A stretch of DNA of 64,000 nucleotides from a virus. The translations under genes and the position numbers were made by a program. Shown one piece after another: positions 15,450 through 22,911 of this stretch; within the stretch, counting starts at the first letter, position 1; the number at the start of each line of letters is the position of its first letter. The notes beneath the pieces were generated by a model. That model did not search any database. It worked only from the letters and a program-made list of their open reading frames with translations, and was not told where the DNA came from. The stretch is taken from positions 1-64,000 of the IMG/VR virus record IMGVR_UViG_3300025115_000007; one strand, written 5' to 3'.

Positions 15450-15457
15450 TATTTATA
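15450..15457 (-). promoter_or_regulatory. T4-like late promoter box for the HNH gene
   Basis: TATAAATA on the minus strand, inside the hairpin TTTCTTAT/ATAAGAAA; 29 bases before the start codon. Confidence 0.55.
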
Positions 15458-15526
15458 AGAAACTCACTGAAGGTACACATAAACCATTTTTGAGATGCCG
15501 GCTCTACTAACTGAGCTACAGTCCTC

Positions 15527-15577
15527 CAAGTTCAAATTTAGCAATTAGGGGCTTTAGCCGGACTAAGCTACGCAACC
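15527..15577 (-). pseudogene. tRNA fragment (possible tRNA-Ser GCU relic)
   Basis: Starts GGTTGCG and has a good D-arm (TAGCTTAGTCCGGCTAAAGC) and a TTGCTAA loop, but runs into the next tRNA half without a normal T-arm and acceptor. Confidence 0.35.
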
Positions 15578-15588
15578 AAATTTTACAC

Positions 15589-15617
15589 ATCCTAACACAA
15601 CCGGCTCCATTTGTCAA
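15589..15617 (-). promoter_or_regulatory. Sigma70-like promoter for the tRNA-Ile region
   Basis: TTGACA, 17 bases, TAGGAT on the minus strand, 64 bases upstream of the interrupted tRNA. Confidence 0.5.
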
Positions 15618-15630
15618 GTATTATTTTAGC

Positions 15631-16164
15631 CTAAACGATGTCGAACATGATATTGTAATGGTCCCATAGACTTGTGATCAATTCCTGCTCCTTTTCACCT
15701 TTCAAGGATGCTTTGATCTTGCCTTCCTTGGAGGTGTCAATAAACAGTAGGGACACAAACTCATAATGGGTGGAAAACACTATTGCCTGGCCTATGCCCT
15801 CACGTAACTCTGGTCCAGACTCACCTTTCTTGATCTCTACAGCCACCTTTGTACCTGGATTGAATTTGAACACAAAGTCCGGTCTATGATTGGTACCAAA
15901 CAGCTGGATATGGTTGATAGTAGTAGCAACATTTGACTCCCACAGCAGGTTTTTCTTGCTCTTTTTGGCAGCAAGACGGGGATTACATCCAACAAGGCAT
16001 TTATAAATTTCCTCCACCTCTTTTAGGAGGAAAGGATGGATGTATTGCTTGATTTCCTTTTCGTCCTGCCGCTTATAGGGAATTGTGCCATATACCTCAC
16101 TACACTTTAGACCCTTCATCAACCGGTTCATCATTTGAACTCTGATTATGCTCTTTTTTGACAT
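15631..16164 (-). CDS. Predicted PD-(D/E)xK nuclease
   Basis: 177 residues from the ATG after GGAGGCTG; an upstream in-frame start lies within the promoter and is rejected. Core motif RPDFVFKFNPGTKVAVEIKKGESG (Asp ... Glu-x-Lys, ~98-121) and a following GIGQAIVFS helix typical of PD-(D/E)xK enzymes. It follows uvsW in a recombination block, so a junction or repair nuclease role is plausible. It overlaps the end of uvsW by 65 bases. Confidence 0.65.
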   Translation of the reverse strand: MSKKSIIRVQMMNRLMKGLKCSEVYGTIPYKRQDEKEIKQYIHPFLLKEVEEIYKCLVGCNPRLAAKKSKKNLLWESNVATTINHIQLFGTNHRPDFVFKFNPGTKVAVEIKKGESGPELREGIGQAIVFSTHYEFVSLLFIDTSKEGKIKASLKGEKEQELITSLWDHYNIMFDIV

Positions 16165-17128
16165 TTTCAGCCTCCACAGTTTTATTTGGTACCATAGCAC
16201 ATAGATTTCCGTTTGTCAAGAAGGTGGTATCCTTCCCTTCAACCATACTATAATCCATGATGTGAAATCCCTCCCGGATAAAATACCGGAGCCTGGTATC
16301 ACCGTGCTTATTTAGGAACTTGACCAGGTCAATAATATCATATATATGCGCTCCGCCTATCTTGTCGGCATGTATCCTAAGAGCCCTGCCTACGGACTGT
16401 AACACTCTAACATTGCTCTTGAAAGGGCTTGCCAATATAATATAGGCGAGACTAGGTACATTAACACCCATGCTGAATATTGGGTAAGTGGCAATCAAGA
16501 TGATATTTTTACGCTTCTCCAATTCAGCCCGCCAATGATCCCTTTCACTAGTTTTGGTATCACCCCATATAAAAACGACTTCCTTACCCATATCATTGTT
16601 AGCGTCCAAGTATTCCTTGAGCAAATGGCCCTCTTTTTCTATTTTCCCCACCAGGACCAATATATTAGAATCACATTGGCTCAAGATGTCCTTGATTAGC
16701 CTAAGCCGGTACTCATTTTGGAACACAGCATCCTTGATCTCGTTATATTCGCCAGTGATCCTGGATGCGTATTTTACCGAAATTGAATGGACAGTACAGT
16801 GGGACACATAGCCAAGCTTAGCCAAGTCGGAAGCCGTGTATTCCTTCAGCACTGGGCCAAGATAGCCCTGTATTTGCCACATTTCAAGTTTTGGTATAGG
16901 CAATGTACCGGTGAAACCAAGCCGGACCGACGCATTGGTTGACTTGGAGAGGATCTTTTGTAATGATCTTGCCCTGGAGACATGTGCTTCATCCACCAAT
17001 ACACAATCCATGGAACTCAATAATGATGTGTTTTGTGGAAGATCAGCATATATAGACTGCCATGTTGATATTACTATTGGACTCTCATGTTTTACAATTT
17101 CGATGTTTTTGATTTTTTTGAAATGCAT
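16100..17128 (-). CDS. uvsW: UvsW-like helicase, C-terminal part
   Basis: 342 residues carrying helicase motifs from Ib onward: SPIVISTWQSIY, motif II VLVDEAH, FTGTLP (III), then the second RecA domain with LVLVGKIEKEGH, IATYPIFSMGVNVPS (V) and VLQSVGRALR (VI). The Walker A half is encoded separately at 18057. The split point is between motif Ia and ISTWQSI, and an endonuclease gene fills it, overlapping this ORF by 44 bases. In T4, UvsW remodels recombination and stalled-fork intermediates. Activity would need reassembly of two chains or RNA-level joining. Confidence 0.85.
   Translation of the reverse strand: MHFKKIKNIEIVKHESPIVISTWQSIYADLPQNTSLLSSMDCVLVDEAHVSRARSLQKILSKSTNASVRLGFTGTLPIPKLEMWQIQGYLGPVLKEYTASDLAKLGYVSHCTVHSISVKYASRITGEYNEIKDAVFQNEYRLRLIKDILSQCDSNILVLVGKIEKEGHLLKEYLDANNDMGKEVVFIWGDTKTSERDHWRAELEKRKNIILIATYPIFSMGVNVPSLAYIILASPFKSNVRVLQSVGRALRIHADKIGGAHIYDIIDLVKFLNKHGDTRLRYFIREGFHIMDYSMVEGKDTTFLTNGNLCAMVPNKTVEAENVKKEHNQSSNDEPVDEGSKV
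16191..16219 (-). promoter_or_regulatory. Sigma70-like promoter within the end of uvsW
   Basis: TTGACA, 17 bases ending TGTGC, TATGGT on the minus strand, ahead of the nuclease gene. Confidence 0.55.
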
Positions 17129-18020
17129 TATACGCTCCTGTCAATAACCTTCTCACATGGGGTTCAAAATTTTCAAATATGTTTGTATCTACGTTACCAA
17201 ATAATTCGTTTTCCGTGATGAGTACGTATGTGTAACCGTTCTTTTTACACCATTTTATTGATTCCCTTAGCTTTGTGGTGATCTTTTTCCTATTACACTC
17301 CGGCTTAATTTCATAGATTATGTTATTTGTTGGGTCCAAGAAGTCTGTAATATGCACCTTTGGCTTACCAGAATCCTTATATGGTATCCTAACCTTTTCA
17401 TACAAAAAGTCTGGGTGAAGAAACGCAAATAACACTTCCCAACTCGACCGGTATTTTTTGCCATTGAACTCTAAATTCTTACGTGTCAAGGAATTATGAA
17501 CTGGTGGCGTAAAGAGACCCTCCAAAATAAGATGTTTCATGTGGTTCGATTTTTGTTCTTTCAGCTCATCGGACACTGGTTTACCAAAGGCGGGGTTTTT
17601 GTCACCTAACCTACCTTGTGAGAAATGTTTTAGCACCCGGTCATCTATCTCTTTTGTCAGACCTTTATTCCAAATATTCACCATACCAACGGTTCCCTTA
17701 TTCCATGGTATACCGGTATTCATATTTTTTCTCAATTCTGGATATAGCCTTTGTGCTGCAAGCCCTCCTTGTCTGCATCCCAAACTTTTTATTCGCTTTC
17801 GCGCGGACGTGGAGATACTGGTATCAGTGCTGTATATTTCATCAATTAGTGTTGGATGTTTGGATAAACGTCTCCGAAAGCTTTGTATTTCAAGCTTTCC
17901 TGATAGAATAACACCATTACTCAGTTTTATAACTTGACCATCATATGATAAAACAGTGAGATCGCTATTATAGCTATTCAATACAGTGTTCCAGTAAGGT
18001 ACCATTTCATTACGTGTCAT
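17085..18020 (-). CDS. Homing endonuclease with NUMOD3 motifs and PD-(D/E)xK-like domain
   Basis: 311 residues. The middle has NUMOD3-like DNA-binding motifs (GIPWNKGTVGM, IWNKGL, GDKNPAFGKP). The C-terminal region (YRSSWEVLFAFLH, then KVHITDFLDPTNNIIYEIKP) has a Glu, Asp, Glu-x-Lys order like TnsA/PD-(D/E)xK nucleases, as in SegE/Hef-type endonucleases. It sits between the two halves of uvsW, in the same direction. A TATAAATA late box overlaps the stop codon of the uvsW N-half. Confidence 0.75.
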   Translation of the reverse strand: MTRNEMVPYWNTVLNSYNSDLTVLSYDGQVIKLSNGVILSGKLEIQSFRRRLSKHPTLIDEIYSTDTSISTSARKRIKSLGCRQGGLAAQRLYPELRKNMNTGIPWNKGTVGMVNIWNKGLTKEIDDRVLKHFSQGRLGDKNPAFGKPVSDELKEQKSNHMKHLILEGLFTPPVHNSLTRKNLEFNGKKYRSSWEVLFAFLHPDFLYEKVRIPYKDSGKPKVHITDFLDPTNNIIYEIKPECNRKKITTKLRESIKWCKKNGYTYVLITENELFGNVDTNIFENFEPHVRRLLTGAYNAFQKNQKHRNCKT

Positions 18021-18053
18021 ATTTCTTACCTCTTTGTTGTGTGTGTTTGGAAT

Positions 18054-18061
18054 TATTTATA
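18054..18061 (-). promoter_or_regulatory. T4-like late promoter box for the uvsW-inserted endonuclease
   Basis: TATAAATA on the minus strand, overlapping the TAA stop of the uvsW N-half. Confidence 0.55.
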
Positions 18062-18752
18062 GAATCTCATCCGTGGAGGTTAACTCCTTGGCAAGGATTT
18101 TGCCACGCTTTGATTCCACAACATCATTCCTATTATAGAGTTTTTTTGAGCCATCACCAAATGTAACACACACCTTAGAAGATGTTTCCGACCCCGAATA
18201 TATTACATCCACTGGTAACCCCAGTCCATACTCTATAAAATCCGATTCAAGCTGCACGCATAGATTTGTAGTAGGCACGATAATGAGAGCTTTTTTGATC
18301 TTTTTAGCGTGGAATAGCTCACTGAGTATGTATGCCATGATAAGGCTCTTGCCGGATGCAACGGAGGACTTGATCAGACCACGGCCGTAGCGTAAAGCTG
18401 TGGTTATGCAATCAAGCTGATAAGGACGTGGCGTAAGGGCCAGCTCCGCGGTAATCTTGGGATCTTCTATGCATTTGAACAGGGAGGCTATGTCCGGTGA
18501 GATACCCAGTTCTTCCAGCGGATATTCTTTTTTCATATACCTGAGGAAATCTGTTAGGAGACCATATGGTAGTGTTCTGGACCCACTATTGAACATGCAG
18601 ACCTTACCATCCCATCCTCCTATTCCATACTGTGGCATGAACCTGGCGCCAGGCACCATCGCACTAAAGTGTTCCTTCAGGCCCATCAGTATGGACCTGT
18701 CTTCCGTGTCTATCCTGATGTGAAGTGGGTCGTGTAGCTCAAGCCGGATCAC
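18057..18752 (-). CDS. uvsW: UvsW-like helicase, N-terminal part (Walker A)
   Basis: 231 residues from GTG 18752, which overlaps the UvsY-like stop (GTGA). The N-terminal accessory domain (FMPQYGIGGWDGKVCMF) matches UvsW, followed by RPYQLDCI (Q-motif region), Walker A SSVASGKS and motif Ia ALIIVPTTNL. The final ~40 residues (VCVTFGDGSKKLYNRND..., RGKILAKEL, DEIL) do not belong to the helicase and look Hint-like. The remaining motifs are at 16100-17128. Confidence 0.85.
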   Translation of the reverse strand: MIRLELHDPLHIRIDTEDRSILMGLKEHFSAMVPGARFMPQYGIGGWDGKVCMFNSGSRTLPYGLLTDFLRYMKKEYPLEELGISPDIASLFKCIEDPKITAELALTPRPYQLDCITTALRYGRGLIKSSVASGKSLIMAYILSELFHAKKIKKALIIVPTTNLCVQLESDFIEYGLGLPVDVIYSGSETSSKVCVTFGDGSKKLYNRNDVVESKRGKILAKELTSTDEIL

Positions 18753-19207
18753 AAGGCACCTCTTGCCGTCTTGATGAAATCCTTGATTCCCCAAGACATT
18801 TTATCCAGGGCCTTCAGGCATCCTTCCATATATTCCACCGTGATCCTTTGGCGCCTGATAATCTTATCCATGGATTGTATTGAGGGGTGACGTGGTATAT
18901 AGTATTCCTTGATCTCATACTTGTCCAGTTTCTCATTGGCAGAGAACCGATAGTGTTCATAAAGCTGTCCGGCTATATCTACCCGTTGATCCTCTAAGGC
19001 TTCCAGCATGGCCTTTTCTTTGATATGGTATTCCTGGTATTCAACTATCTTCATGGGAAGTATGCTGAGCCTGTCTTGGAGGTTAAATTCATCATAGGAG
19101 ACGAAATCGGTGATGGGGTACTTGGCTTTTAGCTCAGCCAATAGAGACCCTTGTTCATTGGCAGTGTCTTTTATGTCTTTGATAAGCTTCTTGGTATCGA
19201 TTTCCAA
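18749..19207 (-). CDS. uvsY: Recombination mediator (T4 UvsY-like)
   Basis: 152 residues (T4 UvsY 137). Helical with the UvsY layout: MKIVEYQEYHIKEKAMLEAL, then EKLDKYEIKEYYI, then YMEGCLKALDKMSWGIKDFI at the C-terminus. Lies directly before uvsW, as in T4, where UvsY loads the UvsX recombinase on gp32-coated DNA. Promoter at 19235-19263. Confidence 0.7.
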   Translation of the reverse strand: MEIDTKKLIKDIKDTANEQGSLLAELKAKYPITDFVSYDEFNLQDRLSILPMKIVEYQEYHIKEKAMLEALEDQRVDIAGQLYEHYRFSANEKLDKYEIKEYYIPRHPSIQSMDKIIRRQRITVEYMEGCLKALDKMSWGIKDFIKTARGAL

Positions 19208-19234
19208 AGGGTGGCTCCTGGAGTAATAATTGTC

Positions 19235-19263
19235 ATTTTAGCATATTTGATGGGACATGTAAA
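19235..19263 (-). promoter_or_regulatory. Sigma70-like promoter for uvsY-uvsW
   Basis: TTTACA, 17 bases ending ATGC, TAAAAT on the minus strand. Confidence 0.6.
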
Positions 19264-19305
19264 TAGGGTATGACAACCTCATGAAATATTTATGAAATAT
19301 TTTTC

Positions 19306-19334
19306 TTGACAAAGCTGGTTTGGTGTGATATACT
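19306..19334 (+). promoter_or_regulatory. Sigma70-like promoter for a structured RNA and tRNA-Asp unit
   Basis: TTGACA, 17 bases ending TGTGA, TATACT. No protein gene follows for 530 bases. Confidence 0.7.
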
Positions 19335-19339
19335 GTGTT

Positions 19340-19695
19340 CACGAAATGAGAAAAACATGATTACTCAGGAAGGCCGGACAAACATCCGAGCATGGGGTAA
19401 CCGGTAATGCATTGAGGACAGAGACCTGGCTTTTCATGGTAGGATCAAAATCCAGGAGCTTTGAAAATATGACGGCGGTCGTTTATGTAGTAAGACACCT
19501 TAGTTGCCGTATGGCCGAGGAGAACCTGGTGCAAGTCCGGGACGCCCCACCAAAGATATGGGATGTTATACAGGTTATAGTCCCTTGATGCTGGAAGTCA
19601 TTCTTACCGCGCGGAAGTCAATGACAGGCATATGAGAGGGCTGTAAAAATCTCTATAGACCGAAGCCTGTTAGGGTAGATCATCCCGCCGAATAT
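19340..19695 (+). ncRNA. Structured non-coding region with a degenerate tRNA-Ala-like domain
   Basis: About 355 bases without a convincing ORF, transcribed from the 19306 promoter. At 19474-19552 a tRNA-like fold can be drawn: D-arm GTTT/AGAC, anticodon loop GTTGCCG (UGC), T-arm CCTGG/CCGGG with loop TGCAAGT, acceptor ACGCCCC and A-CCA; its 5' acceptor strand pairs only with two bulges. Further stems occur on both sides (CCTGG/CCAGG, GGGATG/CATCCC). It may be a relic, a long precursor or an unknown RNA. Confidence 0.4.
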
Positions 19696-19774
19696 GGTCC
19701 GTTAGCTTAGTCCGGCTTAAAGCACTGGCTTGTCACGCCAGAGATCGTGAGTCCGAATCTCACACGGATCGCCA
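19696..19774 (+). tRNA. tRNA-Asp (GUC)
   Basis: Acceptor GGTCCGT/ACGGATC, anticodon stem CTGGC/GCCAG, loop TTGTCAC, G73, encoded CCA. Confidence 0.93.
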
Positions 19775-19780
19775 AACATT

Positions 19781-19850
19781 GGGCTACATGATAGGAGACG
19801 TAGCAGGCGGAGAGTTTCCGTCAGACAGCAGTTAGCCTATCGTGTGGCCC
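19781..19850 (+). promoter_or_regulatory. Long structured 5' leader
   Basis: GGGCTACATGATAGG pairs with CCTATCGTGTGGCCC over 15 positions (several G-U), enclosing a GGCGGA/TTCCGTC hairpin. The AAGGAG ribosome site of the next gene follows directly, so it could control translation or be a tRNA-operon processing stem. Confidence 0.45.
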
Positions 19851-19863
19851 ATAAGGAGTCATT

Positions 19864-20133
19864 ATGTGGTTGAACACCAAAGACCTTACCAAATCGGAAG
19901 AGATGGTACTCAGAGCGTCCCGACAAACAGATTATGGTGACTGCCTGGCTGAAGGCCAATGGTCATTTGCCGTCTGTGAAGCAGCCAAGATGAATGAAAA
20001 ACAGTATAGGGGTGTTGTGTCCTCATTGATCAAGAAGGGTTATATAACCATATGGGATAATGAGGATAAAGGTCGTTTCAGGGACATGGTTTTCTCATAC
20101 ACGGAGGCAGGTAGAAAGCTGTGGGTTGTCTAA
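19864..20133 (+). CDS. Winged-helix-like DNA-binding protein
   Basis: 89 residues; pattern DLTKSEEMVLRASRQTDYGD followed by EKQYRGVVSSLIKKGYITIWD and FRDMVFSYTEAGRKLW reads as a winged helix with a beta-hairpin wing, common among small phage and bacterial regulators. Preceded by AAGGAG. Target unknown. Confidence 0.65.
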   Translation: MWLNTKDLTKSEEMVLRASRQTDYGDCLAEGQWSFAVCEAAKMNEKQYRGVVSSLIKKGYITIWDNEDKGRFRDMVFSYTEAGRKLWVV

Positions 20134-20162
20134 CCACCTAATATGGTTATGAAACATTTTTC

Positions 20163-20191
20163 TTGACATGTTTACATTTTTATGGTATAAT
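20163..20191 (+). promoter_or_regulatory. Sigma70-like promoter for the 20220-23507 operon
   Basis: TTGACA, 17 bases, TATAAT; both boxes are perfect consensus. Confidence 0.8.
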
Positions 20192-20219
20192 ATATCATCA
20201 AAATGAGAAAGGTAGTGAC

Positions 20220-20438
20220 ATGACGATCAAAAAGAAGAAAAATAGCGGCCGGATAGAAATTGACCTTACGGGGCCTGCCGGGAATGCCTTCAACCTGTTA
20301 GGTGTGGCGGGCCGTTTGGCCAAGCAGTTGGACCTTGACAAGGAGGCCATTATAGACGAAATGACCTCCGGTGACTATGAGAACCTGGTTGCCGTGTTTG
20401 ATCGCTATTTCGGCGAATTTGTAATATTATACAGATGA
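20220..20438 (+). CDS. Small hypothetical protein
   Basis: 72 residues from the first ATG after the promoter. Basic N-terminus (KKKKNSGRIEID), then a helical region GNAFNLLGVAGRLAKQLDLDKEAI and an acidic end. Seen in many phages as a short unknown protein; no function known. Confidence 0.6.
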   Translation: MTIKKKKNSGRIEIDLTGPAGNAFNLLGVAGRLAKQLDLDKEAIIDEMTSGDYENLVAVFDRYFGEFVILYR

Positions 20439-20448
20439 GGAGTGTGGA

Positions 20449-20640
20449 ATGCAGACGGAACGTGAAATTTATGCAGATGCAAATTCGGCCATTGCTCGGC
20501 TGAGGAACAATGGTGTGATCGTGGACACAGAGGCCAAACTGATTGAGGTTGGCCCGAAGACCGGGATCAAGTTGTGGGGTGCAATCGATTACCTACAGAA
20601 CCATGTGAAAGGTTACACCTGGTTCAGAAAGGCCTATTAA
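20449..20640 (+). CDS. Small hypothetical protein
   Basis: 63 residues preceded by GAGGAGTG. The sequence contains a short helix-turn-helix-like stretch (EREIYADANSAIARLRNNG; GPKTGIKLWGAIDYLQ). No family recognised. It is followed after three bases by the GHKL gene. Confidence 0.55.
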   Translation: MQTEREIYADANSAIARLRNNGVIVDTEAKLIEVGPKTGIKLWGAIDYLQNHVKGYTWFRKAY

Positions 20641-20643
20641 GCC

Positions 20644-22086
20644 ATGATACAAGGTACAGTACAGTGTCCGGCCAGTTATTTCCGCAAAATGGCAAGCCTG
20701 GATTACACAAGCTGGAAAACTGCTTTACCGAGGGAATTTTTCCAGAACAGTATTGATGCAAGGGCCAAGACCATACATGTCACCTTTGATGGTAACACCG
20801 TGACCGTGGTGGATGATGGTACCGGAATGACCCTGGACGTCATCCAAAATAAGCTGCTGGTGCTTGGCGCCTCCGGAAAAGATGCTGGCGGAGCTGTCGG
20901 CGCCTTTGGTAAGGCCAAGGAGCTACTGTACTTCTCATGGCCACAGTGGTCAATCAAGACAGGCGACTTATTGGTAGAAGGATCGGGTCCGGAATATACA
21001 ATCAACCGAACCTCTAGCTACACTATCGGCACTGTATCCAAGATCACCATTGACGATGATTCCATTGGCGCTATGTCCTCATATTTCTATGAGGTGGCTC
21101 AGAAGATGGACACAAGGACCAAAATTTATATCAATGGAGACCTTGTGGAATCAAAAAGCCGGAAGGGCCGACACATAAAGTCGTTACCATTTGGTGAACT
21201 GTACCTCAATAAGTCTATCAATTCAAGCTACATGGAGGTCAAAGTCCAGGGTATCTGGATGTTCAGTCATTACCTCGGGACAAGCTGTGGCCAGTTCGTC
21301 CTGGAGTTATCTAAGTCATCTATTGACTGTTTGACGTCCAATCGGGATGACTTGAAATGGGAATACAGGTCCCAGCTCATGGCCTTTGTTCGGGATGTGA
21401 TTGCCAATGAAAAGACCGTGACCACTTCAAAGAAAGATATGGTGGAAAGGGTCATAACCGGCGCTGGCAAGGTACGTGTTAGACCTGAAATGATGTATGA
21501 GGTGTTTCATAATCTCAATACAACCACCGCTAAGATAAACTTTGAGGCTGCCTTGACCAAGCTTGGCTATAATGCTGAAATACTCAAGCTTCGCCTTGGG
21601 AACGAGCACCAAATAGACCAGGAAAGGTGGTCGTTCATTGGCTACAAGCCGGACTTTGAGCTGATGTATACAAAGCGCCAGGCCAATGCGGTCCGCCGGT
21701 TCATGAAACAGCGAAAGGCGCTAACCTTGGCTAACGTGTGGACAGAGATATGCAAGCAGGTCATCTTGGACAATAGTTCCGGCTACATGGAGTTCACTGC
21801 TGGGTTTACGTTTGACAAGGATACCGCGGCGTGCTTGAAGAAGGAAGGAAGCAACGTCTCCATCCATATTAACCCCACCTTGATTGGTAAAGAAGGTGGC
21901 TGGGATAAGAAGGTGTTGTCCAATCGGTTCCTTCTGGCCGAGGAGCTTCGGGACAAGGCGATCCATGAGGTGGCCCATATCAAATATAGTGACCATAACG
22001 AAAACTTTGTGGCCGCTATGCATGTGATCCGGGCCAAGACGGCCTTGAATTTCAAAGTGTATGAGAAGATAGGGAGGATGAGATGA
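20644..22086 (+). CDS. GHKL ATPase fused to a HExxH metallopeptidase-like domain
   Basis: 480 residues. The N-terminal GHKL (Hsp90/MutL/MORC-type) ATP site has the N-box EFFQNSIDA (Asn ~35), G1 VDDGTGM (57-62) and G2 AVGAFGKAKELLY (84-96). The C-terminal ~100 residues carry HEVAHIKYSDH (~441-451), a HExxH zinc site with a third histidine, in a SprT/Wss1-like setting. Such fusions suggest ATP-gated handling of DNA-protein or protein complexes, but I know of no assigned role. The end overlaps the next gene by four bases. Confidence 0.75.
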   Translation: MIQGTVQCPASYFRKMASLDYTSWKTALPREFFQNSIDARAKTIHVTFDGNTVTVVDDGTGMTLDVIQNKLLVLGASGKDAGGAVGAFGKAKELLYFSWPQWSIKTGDLLVEGSGPEYTINRTSSYTIGTVSKITIDDDSIGAMSSYFYEVAQKMDTRTKIYINGDLVESKSRKGRHIKSLPFGELYLNKSINSSYMEVKVQGIWMFSHYLGTSCGQFVLELSKSSIDCLTSNRDDLKWEYRSQLMAFVRDVIANEKTVTTSKKDMVERVITGAGKVRVRPEMMYEVFHNLNTTTAKINFEAALTKLGYNAEILKLRLGNEHQIDQERWSFIGYKPDFELMYTKRQANAVRRFMKQRKALTLANVWTEICKQVILDNSSGYMEFTAGFTFDKDTAACLKKEGSNVSIHINPTLIGKEGGWDKKVLSNRFLLAEELRDKAIHEVAHIKYSDHNENFVAAMHVIRAKTALNFKVYEKIGRMR

Positions 22087-22268
22087 AAGCTTTAATAGCT
22101 GTAATCATATGGGTATTGATAAATGTATGGGTTGATATATACATACTCTTTACAATGGTGAACTACCGAGAGTGGTACGCTCTACCTTTGATTATCACCA
22201 TGGCGGTGGTGGCTTGGGTATCTACCGCTGCTATCGGTACATATGTGGATAAGAGGTGGCCATCATGA
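22083..22268 (+). CDS. Small two-span membrane protein
   Basis: 61 residues with two hydrophobic segments (ALIAVIIWVLINVWVDIYIL and LPLIITMAVVAWVSTAAIGT). Overlaps its neighbours on both sides by four bases. Function unknown. Confidence 0.65.
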   Translation: MKALIAVIIWVLINVWVDIYILFTMVNYREWYALPLIITMAVVAWVSTAAIGTYVDKRWPS

Positions 22269-22660
22269 GAAAGGAACTCCAAGATACACTGGTTAAAGAC
22301 TTCCCGGCTCTATACGGCCAGATCGGCCTACCACCTAGCCAGACTTGCATGTGCTGGGGATTTGAATGTGGATCAGGCTGGTTCGACATTATATACAACC
22401 TGAGCCAAAAGATCACCGAGCTGGATCCTGAGTGCCAGGCCGTCCAGGTCAAGGAGAAGTTCGGCGGCCTAAGGTTCTATATCAATGGTACCAGGTCTGA
22501 CATGGTGTATCCTCTCATTAGTAACGCGGAGGATGAGTCCTATAACACATGTGAGAGCTGTGGAACCAAGGAGAATGTTAGCCAGAATGAGTATGGGTGG
22601 ATACATACTCTGTGTGATACTTGTCGGACTAAGATAAGAGCTGGAGGTAAGATGGAATAG
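22265..22660 (+). CDS. Conserved phage/bacterial hypothetical with zinc cluster
   Basis: 131 residues from the ATG with AGAGG upstream (a GTG nine bases earlier is also in frame). Contains the recurrent pattern CMCWGFECGSGWFDIIYNL and VKEKFGGLRFY, then CESCG...CDTC, a zinc-binding pair. A common hypothetical family whose role is unknown. Confidence 0.7.
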   Translation: MRKELQDTLVKDFPALYGQIGLPPSQTCMCWGFECGSGWFDIIYNLSQKITELDPECQAVQVKEKFGGLRFYINGTRSDMVYPLISNAEDESYNTCESCGTKENVSQNEYGWIHTLCDTCRTKIRAGGKME

Positions 22661-22662
22661 AT

Positions 22663-22911
22663 ATGGATGGTGAACTAAGTGAGATGAAATTGAGTAACGC
22701 ACTATCATTACAAGTTCAACGGCTACGGGAAGAGAATAATCATCTCCGGCGATTACTGTGGATAAGACATGGCTGTACCACACTGTATGGTGATGATGGC
22801 GAAATGCAATGCTCCACCTGCCAAATAGATTTCCTCCGAGACAAACCACAAGACATTGAGAAGTGGTGGTTTGATATGGCTATGGATCAATTCCTAAAGG
22901 ATCACAGATGA
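22663..22911 (+). CDS. Hypothetical protein with coiled coil and CxxC
   Basis: 82 residues: a helical, charged N-terminus (LSLQVQRLREENNHLRRLL) followed by a short Cys/His region (HGCTTLYGDDGEMQCSTCQ) that might bind zinc. No family known. Overlaps the dUTPase start by four bases. Confidence 0.6.
   Translation: MDGELSEMKLSNALSLQVQRLREENNHLRRLLWIRHGCTTLYGDDGEMQCSTCQIDFLRDKPQDIEKWWFDMAMDQFLKDHR

Larger units (their letters stand above)
14785..15525 (-). tRNA. tRNA-Ile (GAU-like), interrupted by an HNH endonuclease gene
   Basis: The 5' half (15525 to about 15490) has AGGACTG and a D-arm GTAGCTCAGTTAGTAGAGC; the 3' half (about 14840 to 14785) has a TTGATAACC anticodon-side arm, a GCAGG/CCTGC T-arm, CGGTCCT and A-CCA. 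The two acceptor strands pair over all seven positions although ~650 bases of endonuclease gene lie between. The A1 and A73 positions and the sequence TGATAA fit tRNA-Ile(GAU). No group I intron core was recognised, so whether it is spliced or dead is open. Confidence 0.5.

Noticed and set aside
14816-15490. Group I intron in tRNA-Ile
   Set aside because: No recognisable P3-P7 core outside the ORF and too little non-coding space; left as interrupted tRNA.
19520-19552. Similarity to the cobalamin riboswitch core (GGTGCAAGTCCGGGACG)
   Set aside because: The B12 box and the other conserved blocks are absent, the bases form a good T-arm plus A-CCA end, and no B12-related gene follows.
19340-19695. 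RNase P RNA
   Set aside because: Only AAGTCCGGG resembles the first conserved region; the matching later conserved regions were not found.
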